Assembly (NCBI GenBank): GCA_026991225.1 | Contig: JALXCB010000177.1 | Coordinates: 1-35,531, forward strand | Direction: 5' to 3' | DNA length: 35,531 nt | From: Anaerolineae bacterium | GTDB lineage: Bacteria > Chloroflexota > Anaerolineae > J102 | Part shown: one piece after another, positions 7,939-16,427 of the stretch | How the letters are laid out: each line of letters begins with the position of its first letter | Position numbering within the stretch: position 1 is the stretch's first letter | Made by a program: the position numbers and the translations under genes | Notes under the pieces: generated by a model | Told to the model about the DNA's origin: nothing | Database searches by the model: none | What the model saw: only the letters and a program-made list of their open reading frames with translations

Positions 7939-10900
7939 TCATGGCGCCGGCTCGAACTTCATCACCCGCGCGTTGTCCGCATCCGCCACCCAGATGAAGC
8001 CGTCGGGCGAAGCCGCGACGCCGTTGAGATAGCCGAACTGGCCCGGACCCGAGCCGTACTCGCCCCAGGCCGCCTTCGGATTCCCCTGCGCGTCCCACAC
8101 CAGCACCCGCCAGCCCGTGGGATCGGCGGCGTACACCCGGTTGTTCTTGTCCACAGCCAGATAGGGCTTCATCAAGATATCCTGCCCCTCCCAGCCGGGC
8201 ACGGGCCACGCTTTGAGGAACTGGAAGTCGGGGGAGAACTTCTGGATGCGCTGGTTCCAGGTGTCGGCCACATAAACGTTGCCGTCGCCATCCACGGCGA
8301 TGCCCACGGGCTCATCGAAATACCCGTCGTCGACGCCCGCGCCGCCGAACTGCGTCACCGGCTGGCCGTCGGGCGTGAACACCTGCACCCGCTTGTTGCC
8401 CGTGTCCGTCACCAGCAGATTGCCGTCCTGGGTGAAAGCGATGGCGCGCGGGCCCCAGAACACGCCCATCTCGCCCAGTTGGCCATCGGTGGAGACAAAC
8501 GCGCCCCAGGCGGTGATGAACTCGCCCTCGGGCGTGAACTTCTGGATGCGGTGATTCCATGTGTCGGCCACATAGACATTGCCATCCGGGCCGATGGCCA
8601 CGTCCCAGGGCTCGTTGAACTGGCCCGGCTGATCGCCGAAGCTGCCCCACGCGTTCATCATCTGGCCGTCGGGCGAGAACACGACGATGCGATGGTTGCC
8701 CGTATCCGCCACATAGATGCGGCCATCCGCGGCCACGGCCATATTGCGCGGGGTGGCGAGTTGCCCCGCCCCGCCCACGATCTGCACCGCGGGATGGTCG
8801 ATATATAGATTTTCGAAGGGGTCTGTGGTGACGCCCTCCTCGGCCAGCGCCGGCAGCGTGGTCAGGTCCCATACCTGCGCCGCGATATCCTTGCGGATGA
8901 ACATGATGAAATGGTCGGCCGGGCTCCAGTCCGCAATGGGCTGCTGATATTTGCGATAGAGCACGATATCCCAGAAGACCTTGCGGGACTGAGGGTCCTT
9001 GATCCAGCTCCAGAGCAAGGGCAGGCCCTTCAGCACCGTGCCGTCGGGCTGCGGCGCGCCATCCACCAGTTGCTTGTACGTCTCCTTGGGCCACCAGATC
9101 TGCCGGTATTCGATGCGATAATACTTTTTCCCCAGGAAAGGCTTGGCCTTGCCCTCGTTCTCGATGCCCACCAGCACCACGGGCGCATCCTTCAGCGCTT
9201 CACGGGTAATGCCCGCGCCCACATATTTCTTGTTGGGGAAGTCGCGGAAATACCACTCGAAAGGCCATGTGGTCTCATTGTCATAGACAAAGGCCAGCGC
9301 ATTCTCGCCCACCGTGCGACGGGAGATCTCCCGCAGGTCATTCACCACGATTTTGATATCGGGCGTGCCGTGCGCGTACACCAGCGGCTCGATGGGATAA
9401 TCGTAATTGACGTAATTCAGCAAAAACGACGTGCGCACCCAAAACAGGGCCAGCAATCCCAGCAGACTCAACAACACCAGCCGCCCGCTCAGCCCCCAAC
9501 CCAGCGTCCGCATCTTGCGATAGAGGAACCACCCCAGCCCCATCAGCGCCAGCGCGCCGATGAGCGCAGCCATGGTCTGACTCAGCGCCTCCAGCGATTT
9601 GCCCTGGAACGGGCGTTGCTTCAACACTTCGTAAAACACAATCAGCCAGATGGGCGCGCCCAGCAACACCCACAGGCCGCCCTGCTTCCAGACCGCTCGC
9701 CAATCGATGGCCTTCAGCTTCCAGGCGATCCACCAGCCCGCCAGGATCGACATGGGCAGGGCGAAATGCGTCGTCAGCCAGGGCATCTTCTCGCCCGCCC
9801 AGGTGTACGCGCCCCAGGTCAGCGCGATCCACCACACCAGATAAAGCAGCCACAGGTCGCGCACCGATTGGGGCGCCGCCGCGTCATCGGTGATGGAGGC
9901 GTCCACCGACTGGCGGCGGAAGATACGCACGAGAATGCCGATGGTCGCCGCGCCGCTGAGCAGCATGGGGATGAATTCGTAGAGAGGGACGAGCATGAAA
10001 TAATAGAACCAGGGTTGATTCCCGCGGGCCACCTCCTGTTGCGAAAGCCAATAGCCCAGCGCGCCCACCAGGCCCGTGGCCACGCCTCCGCCATTGGTGA
10101 AGAAGGTGGTGAAAAACAGCAGCATCAGGCCGTAGTAGAGCCCCAATCCGCCCAGATACGCGTAGAGATCATCCTGCGTCGAAGCCCACCACGCGCCCAA
10201 CGCCGTGAACAGAATCCACATGACCGCAAACACGACCACGGCGATAAGGGTGTCGCGGGCCAGCGGGTCGTTGAAATTGATGCTGGAGGGATTCCCGCCG
10301 AACATCTTGATGAAGAACGCAGCGAACAACGGCCCAGACAGCGTCACCACCCACACCGTCACGTCCCACTCCCGCCAGCCGTGGATCTTGTCGCTGCCGT
10401 AGCCTTTGAACATGAGCCAGAAGGCCCCAGCCAACATGGCTCCGCCCAACACAGCCATCGGCCACACCGGAAAGCCCAGGCTGTTGCTTTTTACCACCTG
10501 GCCCACGGGCGCATGGATGGATTCATACATGGGATAGACCAGGAACAGCCCGCCCAGAGCGAGCAGGCCCAGGAAAGGCCACTTGTATCCCTTCGTCTGC
10601 CAGTTCCCGGCCAGCAAGCGCCACAGCAACACGAGCACGAGGTAGCCCATGAGGATGATGACATAGATGAACGCCACCTCCTTGGTCGTGTACAACAGCC
10701 CCAACATGGCCGCCATCGCCACCAGCAGCTTCTTTTCTCCCTTCTGGATGTAGAGAAAGATGAGGAGAATGACCGCCAGGGCGAAGAAGATGGCGTAGAG
10801 GTCGTGGCGGATGTAACGGCTGTGGAAGAGCAGGGATGGGGACAGGGTCAGCATGACCGCGGCCAGAAACGCGCCCAGCTTGCCCAACCAGGGCCGAGCC

Positions 10901-11253
10901 CACCACAGCATCGCCACCACGCCCGTGCCCAGCAGCACCACCGGGAACCGGGCCGAGAAGTCGCTGGGCCCGAAAATGAAATAGCTCAGCGCGGTGAGGT
11001 GAAACAGCAGCGGGCCGTGCATCAACGGATCATGCCGAAAGCCTGTGCCATTGTACAGATTGTAGCTGTACGTGGTGTGCAGGCTCTCATCGTGGCTCAT
11101 GGTGCGGGCGCCCACATCATACACCCGTAGGATGAAGGCGATGAGCACCAGTGTGATCCATGCGATCTTCTCCCAGTTCAGGCGGAGATAGACCACCGCC
11201 GGGCTGTCGAGAATCGAGGTGGCGTGAGGGGAATCGGAGTGTTGTGCGGTCAT
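7939..11253 (-). CDS. Agl23-type GT39 membrane glycosyltransferase fused to an NHL beta-propeller
   Basis: A 1104-residue protein. The N-terminal ~620 residues are polytopic and carry the GT39/PMT first-loop motif SHDESLHTTYSYNLYN (the DE pair is the likely catalytic or metal site). This matches what I know of the family called flippase activity-associated protein Agl23. After a middle extracytoplasmic region, residues from about 815 form five to six NHL repeats (for example ADTGNHRIVVFSPDGQ and VADTWNHRIQKF). The expected role is sugar transfer from a lipid-phosphate donor, with the propeller outside the membrane; substrate unknown. No clear Shine-Dalgarno is seen. It is the sole gene between inverted mobile elements. 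Confidence 0.85.
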   Translation of the reverse strand: MTAQHSDSPHATSILDSPAVVYLRLNWEKIAWITLVLIAFILRVYDVGARTMSHDESLHTTYSYNLYNGTGFRHDPLMHGPLLFHLTALSYFIFGPSDFSARFPVVLLGTGVVAMLWWARPWLGKLGAFLAAVMLTLSPSLLFHSRYIRHDLYAIFFALAVILLIFLYIQKGEKKLLVAMAAMLGLLYTTKEVAFIYVIILMGYLVLVLLWRLLAGNWQTKGYKWPFLGLLALGGLFLVYPMYESIHAPVGQVVKSNSLGFPVWPMAVLGGAMLAGAFWLMFKGYGSDKIHGWREWDVTVWVVTLSGPLFAAFFIKMFGGNPSSINFNDPLARDTLIAVVVFAVMWILFTALGAWWASTQDDLYAYLGGLGLYYGLMLLFFTTFFTNGGGVATGLVGALGYWLSQQEVARGNQPWFYYFMLVPLYEFIPMLLSGAATIGILVRIFRRQSVDASITDDAAAPQSVRDLWLLYLVWWIALTWGAYTWAGEKMPWLTTHFALPMSILAGWWIAWKLKAIDWRAVWKQGGLWVLLGAPIWLIVFYEVLKQRPFQGKSLEALSQTMAALIGALALMGLGWFLYRKMRTLGWGLSGRLVLLSLLGLLALFWVRTSFLLNYVNYDYPIEPLVYAHGTPDIKIVVNDLREISRRTVGENALAFVYDNETTWPFEWYFRDFPNKKYVGAGITREALKDAPVVLVGIENEGKAKPFLGKKYYRIEYRQIWWPKETYKQLVDGAPQPDGTVLKGLPLLWSWIKDPQSRKVFWDIVLYRKYQQPIADWSPADHFIMFIRKDIAAQVWDLTTLPALAEEGVTTDPFENLYIDHPAVQIVGGAGQLATPRNMAVAADGRIYVADTGNHRIVVFSPDGQMMNAWGSFGDQPGQFNEPWDVAIGPDGNVYVADTWNHRIQKFTPEGEFITAWGAFVSTDGQLGEMGVFWGPRAIAFTQDGNLLVTDTGNKRVQVFTPDGQPVTQFGGAGVDDGYFDEPVGIAVDGDGNVYVADTWNQRIQKFSPDFQFLKAWPVPGWEGQDILMKPYLAVDKNNRVYAADPTGWRVLVWDAQGNPKAAWGEYGSGPGQFGYLNGVAASPDGFIWVADADNARVMKFEPAP

Positions 11254-11333
11254 GGCGATCGGTTCGTCGGATGAACGTTGGAAATGCCGATGGAATAGGG
11301 TGGCGGGTGAATGTGTTATATTCTACTCGAATC

Positions 11334-11722
11334 GTAACTGCTAACGCACCCCGGTTAACAAACCACAAAGAGCACAAAGAACACGAAGAAAAAATGTATA
11401 AATTTCCCTTTGTGCCTTTGTGTCTTGGTGTTCTTAGTGGTTTTCGGGTGACGACCGGTGACGACCTTAAACTAAACGCATTTTGAAATCAGGTGTTTTT
11501 GGCCTCGGCCACCCGGAGCTGAAGCTCCGGGCTACGAAACGACGCCGGGTGAACCCGGCTTCCTGCGGCGCGCGACATGCACCGTAGCCCCATTCATGGG
11601 GCGTCGTTTTTAGCCCGCAGTTCACCTGCGGGCGGCAGCGCGGCCAGAGAATCGCCTTTCATGGATGATCCAATGCGAACCAAAAAGCCTTGGTTTCAAT
11701 TTGCTTTCAGTTTAGTGGTTAC
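11334..11722. mobile_element. IS66-like MITE, copy C, split by a second element
   Basis: The left end GTAACTGCTAACG starts at 11334. The interior to 11467 is an inverted near-copy of MITE A. The expected right end resumes only after the 247-bp insert, as TAGTGGTTAC to 11722. Flanking octamers CTCGAATC (before 11334) and CACGAATC (after 11722) match at seven of eight positions, confirming the outer borders. The order of events is therefore MITE C first, then the TA-targeting element into its right end. Confidence 0.75.
11468..11714. mobile_element. 247-bp TA-flanked multi-hairpin element, copy 2 (nested)
   Basis: This is an inverted, near-identical copy of 7287-7533 with the same hairpin series and TA at both borders. 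It lies inside MITE C, leaving CCTTA on one side and TAGTGGTTAC on the other, as expected from TA duplication. It starts about 23 bp downstream of the stop codon of the radical SAM gene at 11738. Small differences from copy 1, such as the hairpin GCCCGCAGTTCACCTGCGGG, indicate independent drift. Confidence 0.8.
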
Positions 11723-11737
11723 CACGAATCCGGATTT

Positions 11738-13030
11738 TCAATCGGGAATGGCAAATAGCAGTTTGCGCCAGGCCCGACGCAGTGGCGCATGTTGGCGGGC
11801 GTATTCCGTGGCCAAATCCCGCTGAACATCCAGCAGCGGGCGGCGGAGACATTCGGTCTCCGCTTCGGATAGGCCTTCGCCCAGAATGACGCGGGGATAG
11901 GCCACGTAGGGGCGGGGATGGAAGAAGGTGGGACGTAGCTCGCGAACGTATGCGGCGGTGTTCTGGATGTTGTCCATGGTCTGGTCGGGCAACCCCACCA
12001 TGACATAGGCCCGCACGTTGATGCCATACCGTTTCGCTGCGGCCACCACTTCGTGGATATAGGCCAGATAGGTTTTGGCGTGACGTGCATCCTCCACCCG
12101 CCCGATACGCACGAGCTCCTCCGGGTCGCCCGATTCGACGCCGATCTTGATGGTGGTGCAGCCCGCGCGGGCCAGCTTCTTCAGCAGGGTTGGATCGAAA
12201 TGCTCGGGCCGGGATTCACATTCCCAGGGCGTGTGGAAGTTCGCGGCGATCAGACCCTCGGCCACGTCCATCGCCCACGACCGTTCTGCCGCGAAGACGG
12301 GATCGCGGGCCATGACGCGTCGCGGCCCGAATGACCGCTCCAGCCACAGCATCTCCTCCACCACGTCCGAGGCCGGGCGCTGGCGGTGCGAACGGCCCTG
12401 GGCTCGCACGTAGGCGCAATAGGCGCAATTGTCATCGCAGCCGCGGGACCCGAACAGGGTGAGGAAACCGTACTTCTGCCAGGGAACCGCGTCCCAGGCC
12501 GGGCGAGGCAGGCGTTGGGGGTGGCGAAGCAGGCCGGCGAAATTGTGTTCGTCGGGAAGCAGGTCGTGGGCTTTGACGATGCCAGGATCGGGCAGCGGCC
12601 CGGACGCCAGCCTGGCAAACGCCAGCTCCGGGTCGCCCGCCAGCATGTGACTGGCTCCCGCCGCCAGCAAGTCCTCGCCGTTGTAACGCACACCCGTCCC
12701 CAGGGCGACGATGGGCGTTTGGGGAAAAGCGGCCCGCAGGGCCGAGATAGCCTGTTTGTCCACGTCCAGCGTGCCCCAGCTCGCATAGACGCCCAGCAGG
12801 TCGGGCTGCAACGCTCTCACCCGGTCGATGGTCTCCTCCAGACCGATTTCCTCGCCCACCGCGTCCACCAGCCCCGCGTCGATCTCCGCCTCGCGCAGCG
12901 CCGCCAGGATGACGGCCAGCGTGTGAGGCGGATAGAGAAAGCCGGTGGACATGGCTCCAAACGAGGCCGTGCCCTCCCGGTTGGGAAGGAGGTCTGTGGT
13001 GGAAGGAGGATTGAGGAGAAGGACGGGCAT
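11738..13030 (-). CDS. B12-binding-type radical SAM protein
   Basis: A 430-residue cytosolic enzyme. Residues 1-140 resemble the cobalamin-binding fold of BchE-like radical SAM proteins (LLLNPPS, FLYPPHTLAVILAALREAE, LLGVYASW), although a DxHxxG cobalamin motif is not apparent. The radical SAM CX3CX2C cluster motif is SRGCDDNCAYC, with Cys198, Cys202 and Cys205. It is followed by KIGVESGDPEEL and AYVMVGLPDQT, typical of the barrel. It would cleave S-adenosylmethionine reductively; substrate unknown. A possible promoter is TTCGAC-N18-TAAAAT near 13085-13115 on the minus strand. It is separated from the upstream GT39 gene by a dispersed repeat, so it probably has its own promoter. Confidence 0.82.
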   Translation of the reverse strand: MPVLLLNPPSTTDLLPNREGTASFGAMSTGFLYPPHTLAVILAALREAEIDAGLVDAVGEEIGLEETIDRVRALQPDLLGVYASWGTLDVDKQAISALRAAFPQTPIVALGTGVRYNGEDLLAAGASHMLAGDPELAFARLASGPLPDPGIVKAHDLLPDEHNFAGLLRHPQRLPRPAWDAVPWQKYGFLTLFGSRGCDDNCAYCAYVRAQGRSHRQRPASDVVEEMLWLERSFGPRRVMARDPVFAAERSWAMDVAEGLIAANFHTPWECESRPEHFDPTLLKKLARAGCTTIKIGVESGDPEELVRIGRVEDARHAKTYLAYIHEVVAAAKRYGINVRAYVMVGLPDQTMDNIQNTAAYVRELRPTFFHPRPYVAYPRVILGEGLSEAETECLRRPLLDVQRDLATEYARQHAPLRRAWRKLLFAIPD

Positions 13031-13162
13031 GGCGGATGTTCAGTAATCAGTGATCGGTCTTCAGAGTGCAGTCAACCTTGCAATTTTACTCCATCCCGGC
13101 GTCGATGTCGAACGTTGCAGTCAGGCCGTCGGGCGTCAGGTGGGTTACGTGCATGGACCCGA

Positions 13163-13305
13163 CAGAGGCGGGAAGCTAATCACGTAATGCGTAATGCGTG
13201 ATGCGTAAGGATTTTACGAATCACGGATGACGCATCACGCCCGTTGCAGATTCGCCCAACATGGGCTTCAAATCCCCTTCGCAAACCAACGCAACGCTAT
13301 TTGCG
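13163..13305. repeat. Dispersed palindromic repeat, copy 2 (reverse orientation)
   Basis: It contains the core CACGTAATGCGTAATGCGTG and GATGACGCATCACGCCCGTT and ends in CAACGCAACGCTATTTGCGG. That end is the reverse complement of the TTCCGAAAATAGCGTTG boundary seen in other copies. The end overlaps the last codons of the GT39 gene on the minus strand and supplies its TAG stop. Confidence 0.7.
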
Positions 13306-14964
13306 GATCAGCTCATAGATGACCACCGGCTCGCCCCCGGCGTCACCCTGAACGACCATCAGCAGCTTCAGGCCCGGCGGCGGGTTTTCGGGATCATCCA
13401 CCAGGGGCGCGAATTGAGGGCGCAGGTTATGGGCTTCATAACCATCGATGGCCCAGAATTTGGCGCGGTGATGGCGGGCGTAGGCCAGGGCTTTATCCAC
13501 GCTGGCCGCGGGCGTGGGAACCCATGCCGCGCCCGCGTGGTAGGCGATGGCGGGATAGCGGCTCATCACGATGTCGCCTGGTTCGACATAAGGCGCGAGG
13601 GCCTTGCCCGCTTCCAGGTGCACGGGCCGGGCCGAACCGGGTAGATAGGCCGTGTCCGCCTGCCGCGGCGTCATCACCAGGAAGAAGACCGCCAGCAGCG
13701 CCGTCGGCAGCCAGACCAACCATGTCAGGTTGCCTCGATTTTTCCCTGGCCTTGGCGCCTTCGCGTCTTTGCGTGAGATCGTCCAAACCGTATCCTGCAG
13801 CCAGTCGCCCAGCTCCAACAACCCATGTCCCGCCCAGATCATCAGGATGGGGACCAGGGCCGCGATATAGCGCTCCTGCACGAAGAAAAGGATGAAGCTG
13901 AGGCCGGGTAGCAGGGTGAAGGCCAGGAAAAGCTCGTTCCAGGCCCGTTCCCTGTCCCAGGCGCGGCGGAACAGCCCCAGCGCCAGGGGGAGCAGCAGAT
14001 ACCACGGGAAGAGATGGATATTGAAGAGCTGAGCGAACAGCTTGAGCGTGTTGCCGTAGAGGATGCGGGCGTAAGCCACGGGATTCGCCAGGATGTAATC
14101 CAGCGCGGATGCAGCCGCGATCTCCTCGCTGAAAAAGCGCACCTGCTGGCCCGTGCTGTCCAGTCCCCATGTCTCGATATCGAACTGGCGGAAGCTGCCC
14201 AGCGCCAGTCCCTCGGCCGTGGCGAAATTCGCCCCCACTTTCTGGCTGATGGTCCATACGCCCGTGGCTTCGTGCACCCGATAGAGATAGGGGAAGATGA
14301 CCGCCAGGAAGACGATCCCCAGCAGCAGGGGATAGCCCAGGTTGCGGATGCGGGGCGGGCGGCTCAGCGCCCGCAGGCCCAAAATCAACCCCATCGCTCC
14401 CAGGAAGACGACCGCCTCCGGCCGCACGTAATAGGCCAGGGCCAGAAAGACGCCCGCCAGGGCGATATCCAGCGCCCGAAATTTCTGGAACGCGCGATAG
14501 GCGAAGAACACGCCCGTCAGCGACAGCGCCCAGTAAGGCGGCTCGGTCAGCGTGCCCCAATAGAGGGGCATGAGCGCGGTGGCGGGCGCCAGGGCGATGA
14601 GCAGACCCGCGGCGATGGCGCTTTTCGTCCCGTAGACGCGTCGGGCCAGAAAGTAGATGACCAACACCAGCCACACGCCGAACAGGATGAAACTCCAATC
14701 GCTGGCCCGCTTCATGTCGCCCGTCAGCAGCGTCAGCGCGGCGTTGATGAAGGGGTAGCCGGGCGTGTGGTGATAATCCCAATGATTGGTGAAGGCGAGA
14801 TGGTAGCCCTGGCCGCGGAACCAGTTGCGGCCCAGCCACATGTAGAAAGGCTCATCGCCCCACACGATACGTTCGGCCCCGGCGTAAACATATCTCACCA
14901 CAAACGCCAGCAGGCCCAACAACAGCGGCGGGAGGATAGAAGATCGACGGAATGTATCGGTCAT
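13297..14964 (-). CDS. GT39-family (PMT/ArnT-like) membrane glycosyltransferase
   Basis: The 555-residue polytopic protein has about ten to twelve hydrophobic segments. The first periplasmic-loop motif WGDEPFYMWLGRNWF (near residues 35-49) contains the conserved acidic pair of GT39 enzymes, and HHTPGYPFINAAL follows as in this family. A soluble C-terminal part begins around residue 435. It should transfer a sugar from a polyprenyl-phosphate carrier to a cell-surface acceptor, unknown here. It starts 4 bp after the stop of the DUF2304 gene, so the two are one transcription unit. The C-terminus ELIRK ends at a TAG that lies inside a dispersed repeat, so the original tail may have been altered. 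Confidence 0.85.
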   Translation of the reverse strand: MTDTFRRSSILPPLLLGLLAFVVRYVYAGAERIVWGDEPFYMWLGRNWFRGQGYHLAFTNHWDYHHTPGYPFINAALTLLTGDMKRASDWSFILFGVWLVLVIYFLARRVYGTKSAIAAGLLIALAPATALMPLYWGTLTEPPYWALSLTGVFFAYRAFQKFRALDIALAGVFLALAYYVRPEAVVFLGAMGLILGLRALSRPPRIRNLGYPLLLGIVFLAVIFPYLYRVHEATGVWTISQKVGANFATAEGLALGSFRQFDIETWGLDSTGQQVRFFSEEIAAASALDYILANPVAYARILYGNTLKLFAQLFNIHLFPWYLLLPLALGLFRRAWDRERAWNELFLAFTLLPGLSFILFFVQERYIAALVPILMIWAGHGLLELGDWLQDTVWTISRKDAKAPRPGKNRGNLTWLVWLPTALLAVFFLVMTPRQADTAYLPGSARPVHLEAGKALAPYVEPGDIVMSRYPAIAYHAGAAWVPTPAASVDKALAYARHHRAKFWAIDGYEAHNLRPQFAPLVDDPENPPPGLKLLMVVQGDAGGEPVVIYELIRK

Positions 14965-14968
14965 GAGT

Positions 14969-15373
14969 TCATGAGAGATCGTTCGTTGATGATGGCGTCT
15001 CCAATTCCTCCTCCCCCTCTTTGCCGCGTTTTTCCAAGGCGTCCACCCGCAGGCGCAGGATCGCGATCTCCTGGGTCAGCGTGCGTATCTGATCGCTGAA
15101 TTTGGAAATGACCAGCGTAAGCTGGAAGATGATGAGCAAGAGACCGATGATGCCCAGGCCCAGGAAAAGCGCGGGGGGATATTCGATGCCGAGGAAAAAG
15201 GCAATCTGATCGAGCGGCGTGATGAGGATAGGGGTAGCGACCAGCGTCAGCGCGGCCAGCAGCCACAAAAGCGCATATTCCTCTTTCAGACGCCGCGTGC
15301 GCATGAGGTTGATGATGGTGAACAGCACGATCAACCCGATGACGAAAAGCAAAAGACGCGCGCGCGGGGACAT
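14969..15373 (-). CDS. DUF2304 membrane protein
   Basis: A small protein of 134 residues from ATG 15373 (142 if the ATG at 15397 is used). It has three hydrophobic segments and a C-terminal coiled-coil-like helix (LTQEIAILRLRVDALEKRGKE). YALLWLLAALTLV and LGIEYPPALFLGLGIIG match the DUF2304 pattern. Such proteins often sit beside polyprenol-linked glycosyltransferases, as here, and a scaffold or assistance role is inferred. I prefer 15373 because the codons just upstream of it are a TATACT -10 box seven bases from this ATG, which would give a leaderless mRNA. Confidence 0.78.
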   Translation of the reverse strand: MSPRARLLLFVIGLIVLFTIINLMRTRRLKEEYALLWLLAALTLVATPILITPLDQIAFFLGIEYPPALFLGLGIIGLLLIIFQLTLVISKFSDQIRTLTQEIAILRLRVDALEKRGKEGEEELETPSSTNDLS

Positions 15374-15400
15374 GGGCCAAAGTATAGCATAATTCATTCA

Positions 15401-15432
15401 GACCTTGGAGCTCTGCGCAGAGCTCCAAGGTC
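15401..15432. repeat. 32-bp perfect palindrome
   Basis: GACCTTGGAGCTCTGC is followed immediately by its exact reverse complement, giving 16-bp arms with no spacer. It lies just upstream of the DUF2304 promoter, overlapping where a -35 box would be. It could be a binding site for a dimeric regulator, an extruding cruciform or a small dispersed repeat. No second copy is seen in the window. Confidence 0.75.
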
Positions 15433-15507
15433 TTATGCGCGGCGCGGATGAAGCCGTTGCTGGTCGGATCGCTCTATTCGAAATTGTGGGAACGCTCTCA
15501 AGGTGAT

Positions 15508-15536
15508 TTGACAACACAGCGTTTTTGGTGCAGGAT
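15508..15536 (+). promoter_or_regulatory. Candidate promoter of the FHA gene
   Basis: TTGACA at 15508-15513 is followed after 17 bp by CAGGAT at 15531-15536. The -35 box is perfect and the -10 box is weak. The predicted leader is about 48 nt. Confidence 0.45.
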
Positions 15537-15591
15537 CAAGGCGATACGATGCGCTTTTCCCCCGTCCCCCACCTGATACGCGCCGTTTCCC

Positions 15592-16137
15592 ATGCCTTAT
15601 CTCAACCTATCTACCAACCGAACCGTGCCTTTGCAGAAAACCTCCTTTACCATCGGTTCCGATCCTTCCTGCGACCTTCCCCTCACGGACAAGGCAGTGG
15701 CCCCGCGCCATCTCATCCTGCAATCGCGCGGGGATGGCTGGCAGGTGGCGACGCTGAATCTGCACGCGCCCGTGACCGTCAACGATCGACCCATATCCGG
15801 GCTGGCTTTGTTGCATGACGGCGACCGTATCCGCATGGGTGAGGGCGTAGAATTTGTCTGGCGCGAAGCGGATGCGCCGCCGCAGAAAGGCCCGTGGCTG
15901 GGGCTCCTGCTGATTTTTCTGGCCGTGATCGCGGTTCTAAGCATCCTTTTCGCGGTGTATCGATTCGACGCCGCCTATCTGGAGGGCGTGCTCCCCGCCA
16001 CCATGGCTCCGGAGACGACCATGCAACCCGCGCCCGCTCCTGCATCCGGTGCGCCCATGCTCCAGCCCGCGGGCGTCAGCCCGAACGGGCATCCGGTGTA
16101 TGAAATGACTTTGTCCGGGGATGGGAAGAGCCCGTAG
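15592..16137 (+). CDS. FHA-domain membrane protein
   Basis: In this 181-residue protein, residues 1-90 form a forkhead-associated (FHA) domain (FTIGSDPSCDLPLTD, then HLILQSRGDGWQV, then LHDGDRIRMGE). FHA domains bind phosphothreonine peptides. One membrane segment follows near residues 100-123 (WLGLLLIFLAVIAVLSILFA), then a Pro/Ala-rich tail outside. The canonical SxxH is here APRHL, so phosphopeptide binding may be weakened. A Ser/Thr kinase partner would be expected but is not in the window. No clear Shine-Dalgarno precedes the ATG. Confidence 0.8.
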   Translation: MPYLNLSTNRTVPLQKTSFTIGSDPSCDLPLTDKAVAPRHLILQSRGDGWQVATLNLHAPVTVNDRPISGLALLHDGDRIRMGEGVEFVWREADAPPQKGPWLGLLLIFLAVIAVLSILFAVYRFDAAYLEGVLPATMAPETTMQPAPAPASGAPMLQPAGVSPNGHPVYEMTLSGDGKSP

Positions 16138-16207
16138 GGTGGACGTGTGGGGGCGAAAGGGGCAACTCGAGCGACGGTTCGCCGATATCGATGAACATAG
16201 CGGGGCG

Positions 16208-16303
16208 CGTAGCCCCGTAAACCAGTAAACCTGGAAAACCGGTTCCATTCGCTCATCCACCCGGTCTACTGGTGTACCGGTCTACCGATTTCCTGGTCTA
16301 CTA
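16208..16303. repeat. GGTCTAC/GTAAACC inverted low-complexity repeat
   Basis: The left part GTAAACCAGTAAACCTGG and the right part with CCGGTCTACTGGTGTACC and CCTGGTCTAC are degenerate inverted copies built on a GGT(C/T)TAC unit. No ORF is present. It lies between the FHA gene and the response-regulator promoter and could fold as a terminator-like structure. Confidence 0.45.
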
Positions 16304-16347
16304 ACTCTATTTTCAAAAGGGGGCCTGACTTGCCCATGCGCCCGAAA

Positions 16348-16376
16348 TTGTCGAAGATTAGAAGCTGGGATACAAT
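16348..16376 (+). promoter_or_regulatory. Candidate promoter of the response regulator
   Basis: TTGTCG at 16348-16353, 17 bp, then TACAAT at 16371-16376. The predicted leader to the ATG at 16428 is about 45 nt. Confidence 0.6.
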
Positions 16377-16427
16377 AATCGCAAGGCCGATCTTTCTTAT
16401 TTCTTCTCTTATCCCGGCGAGATTTCC

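Noticed and set aside
3485-11130. Long antisense open frames (for example 3485-5590 minus, 5496-7163 minus, 8911-11130 plus)
   Set aside because: They lie opposite genes with clear family motifs, are rich in Arg, His, Gln and Gly, and arise from GC-rich codon bias.
7287-11722. Composite transposon carrying the Agl23-like gene
   Set aside because: The flanking elements are non-coding and each has its own target duplications, so independent insertions explain them; kept only as an inversion possibility.
13089-13157. Minus-strand 22-codon ORF (MHVTHLTPDGL...)
   Set aside because: It has no Shine-Dalgarno and overlaps a probable promoter of the radical SAM gene; perhaps the tail of a lost gene, but not supportable.
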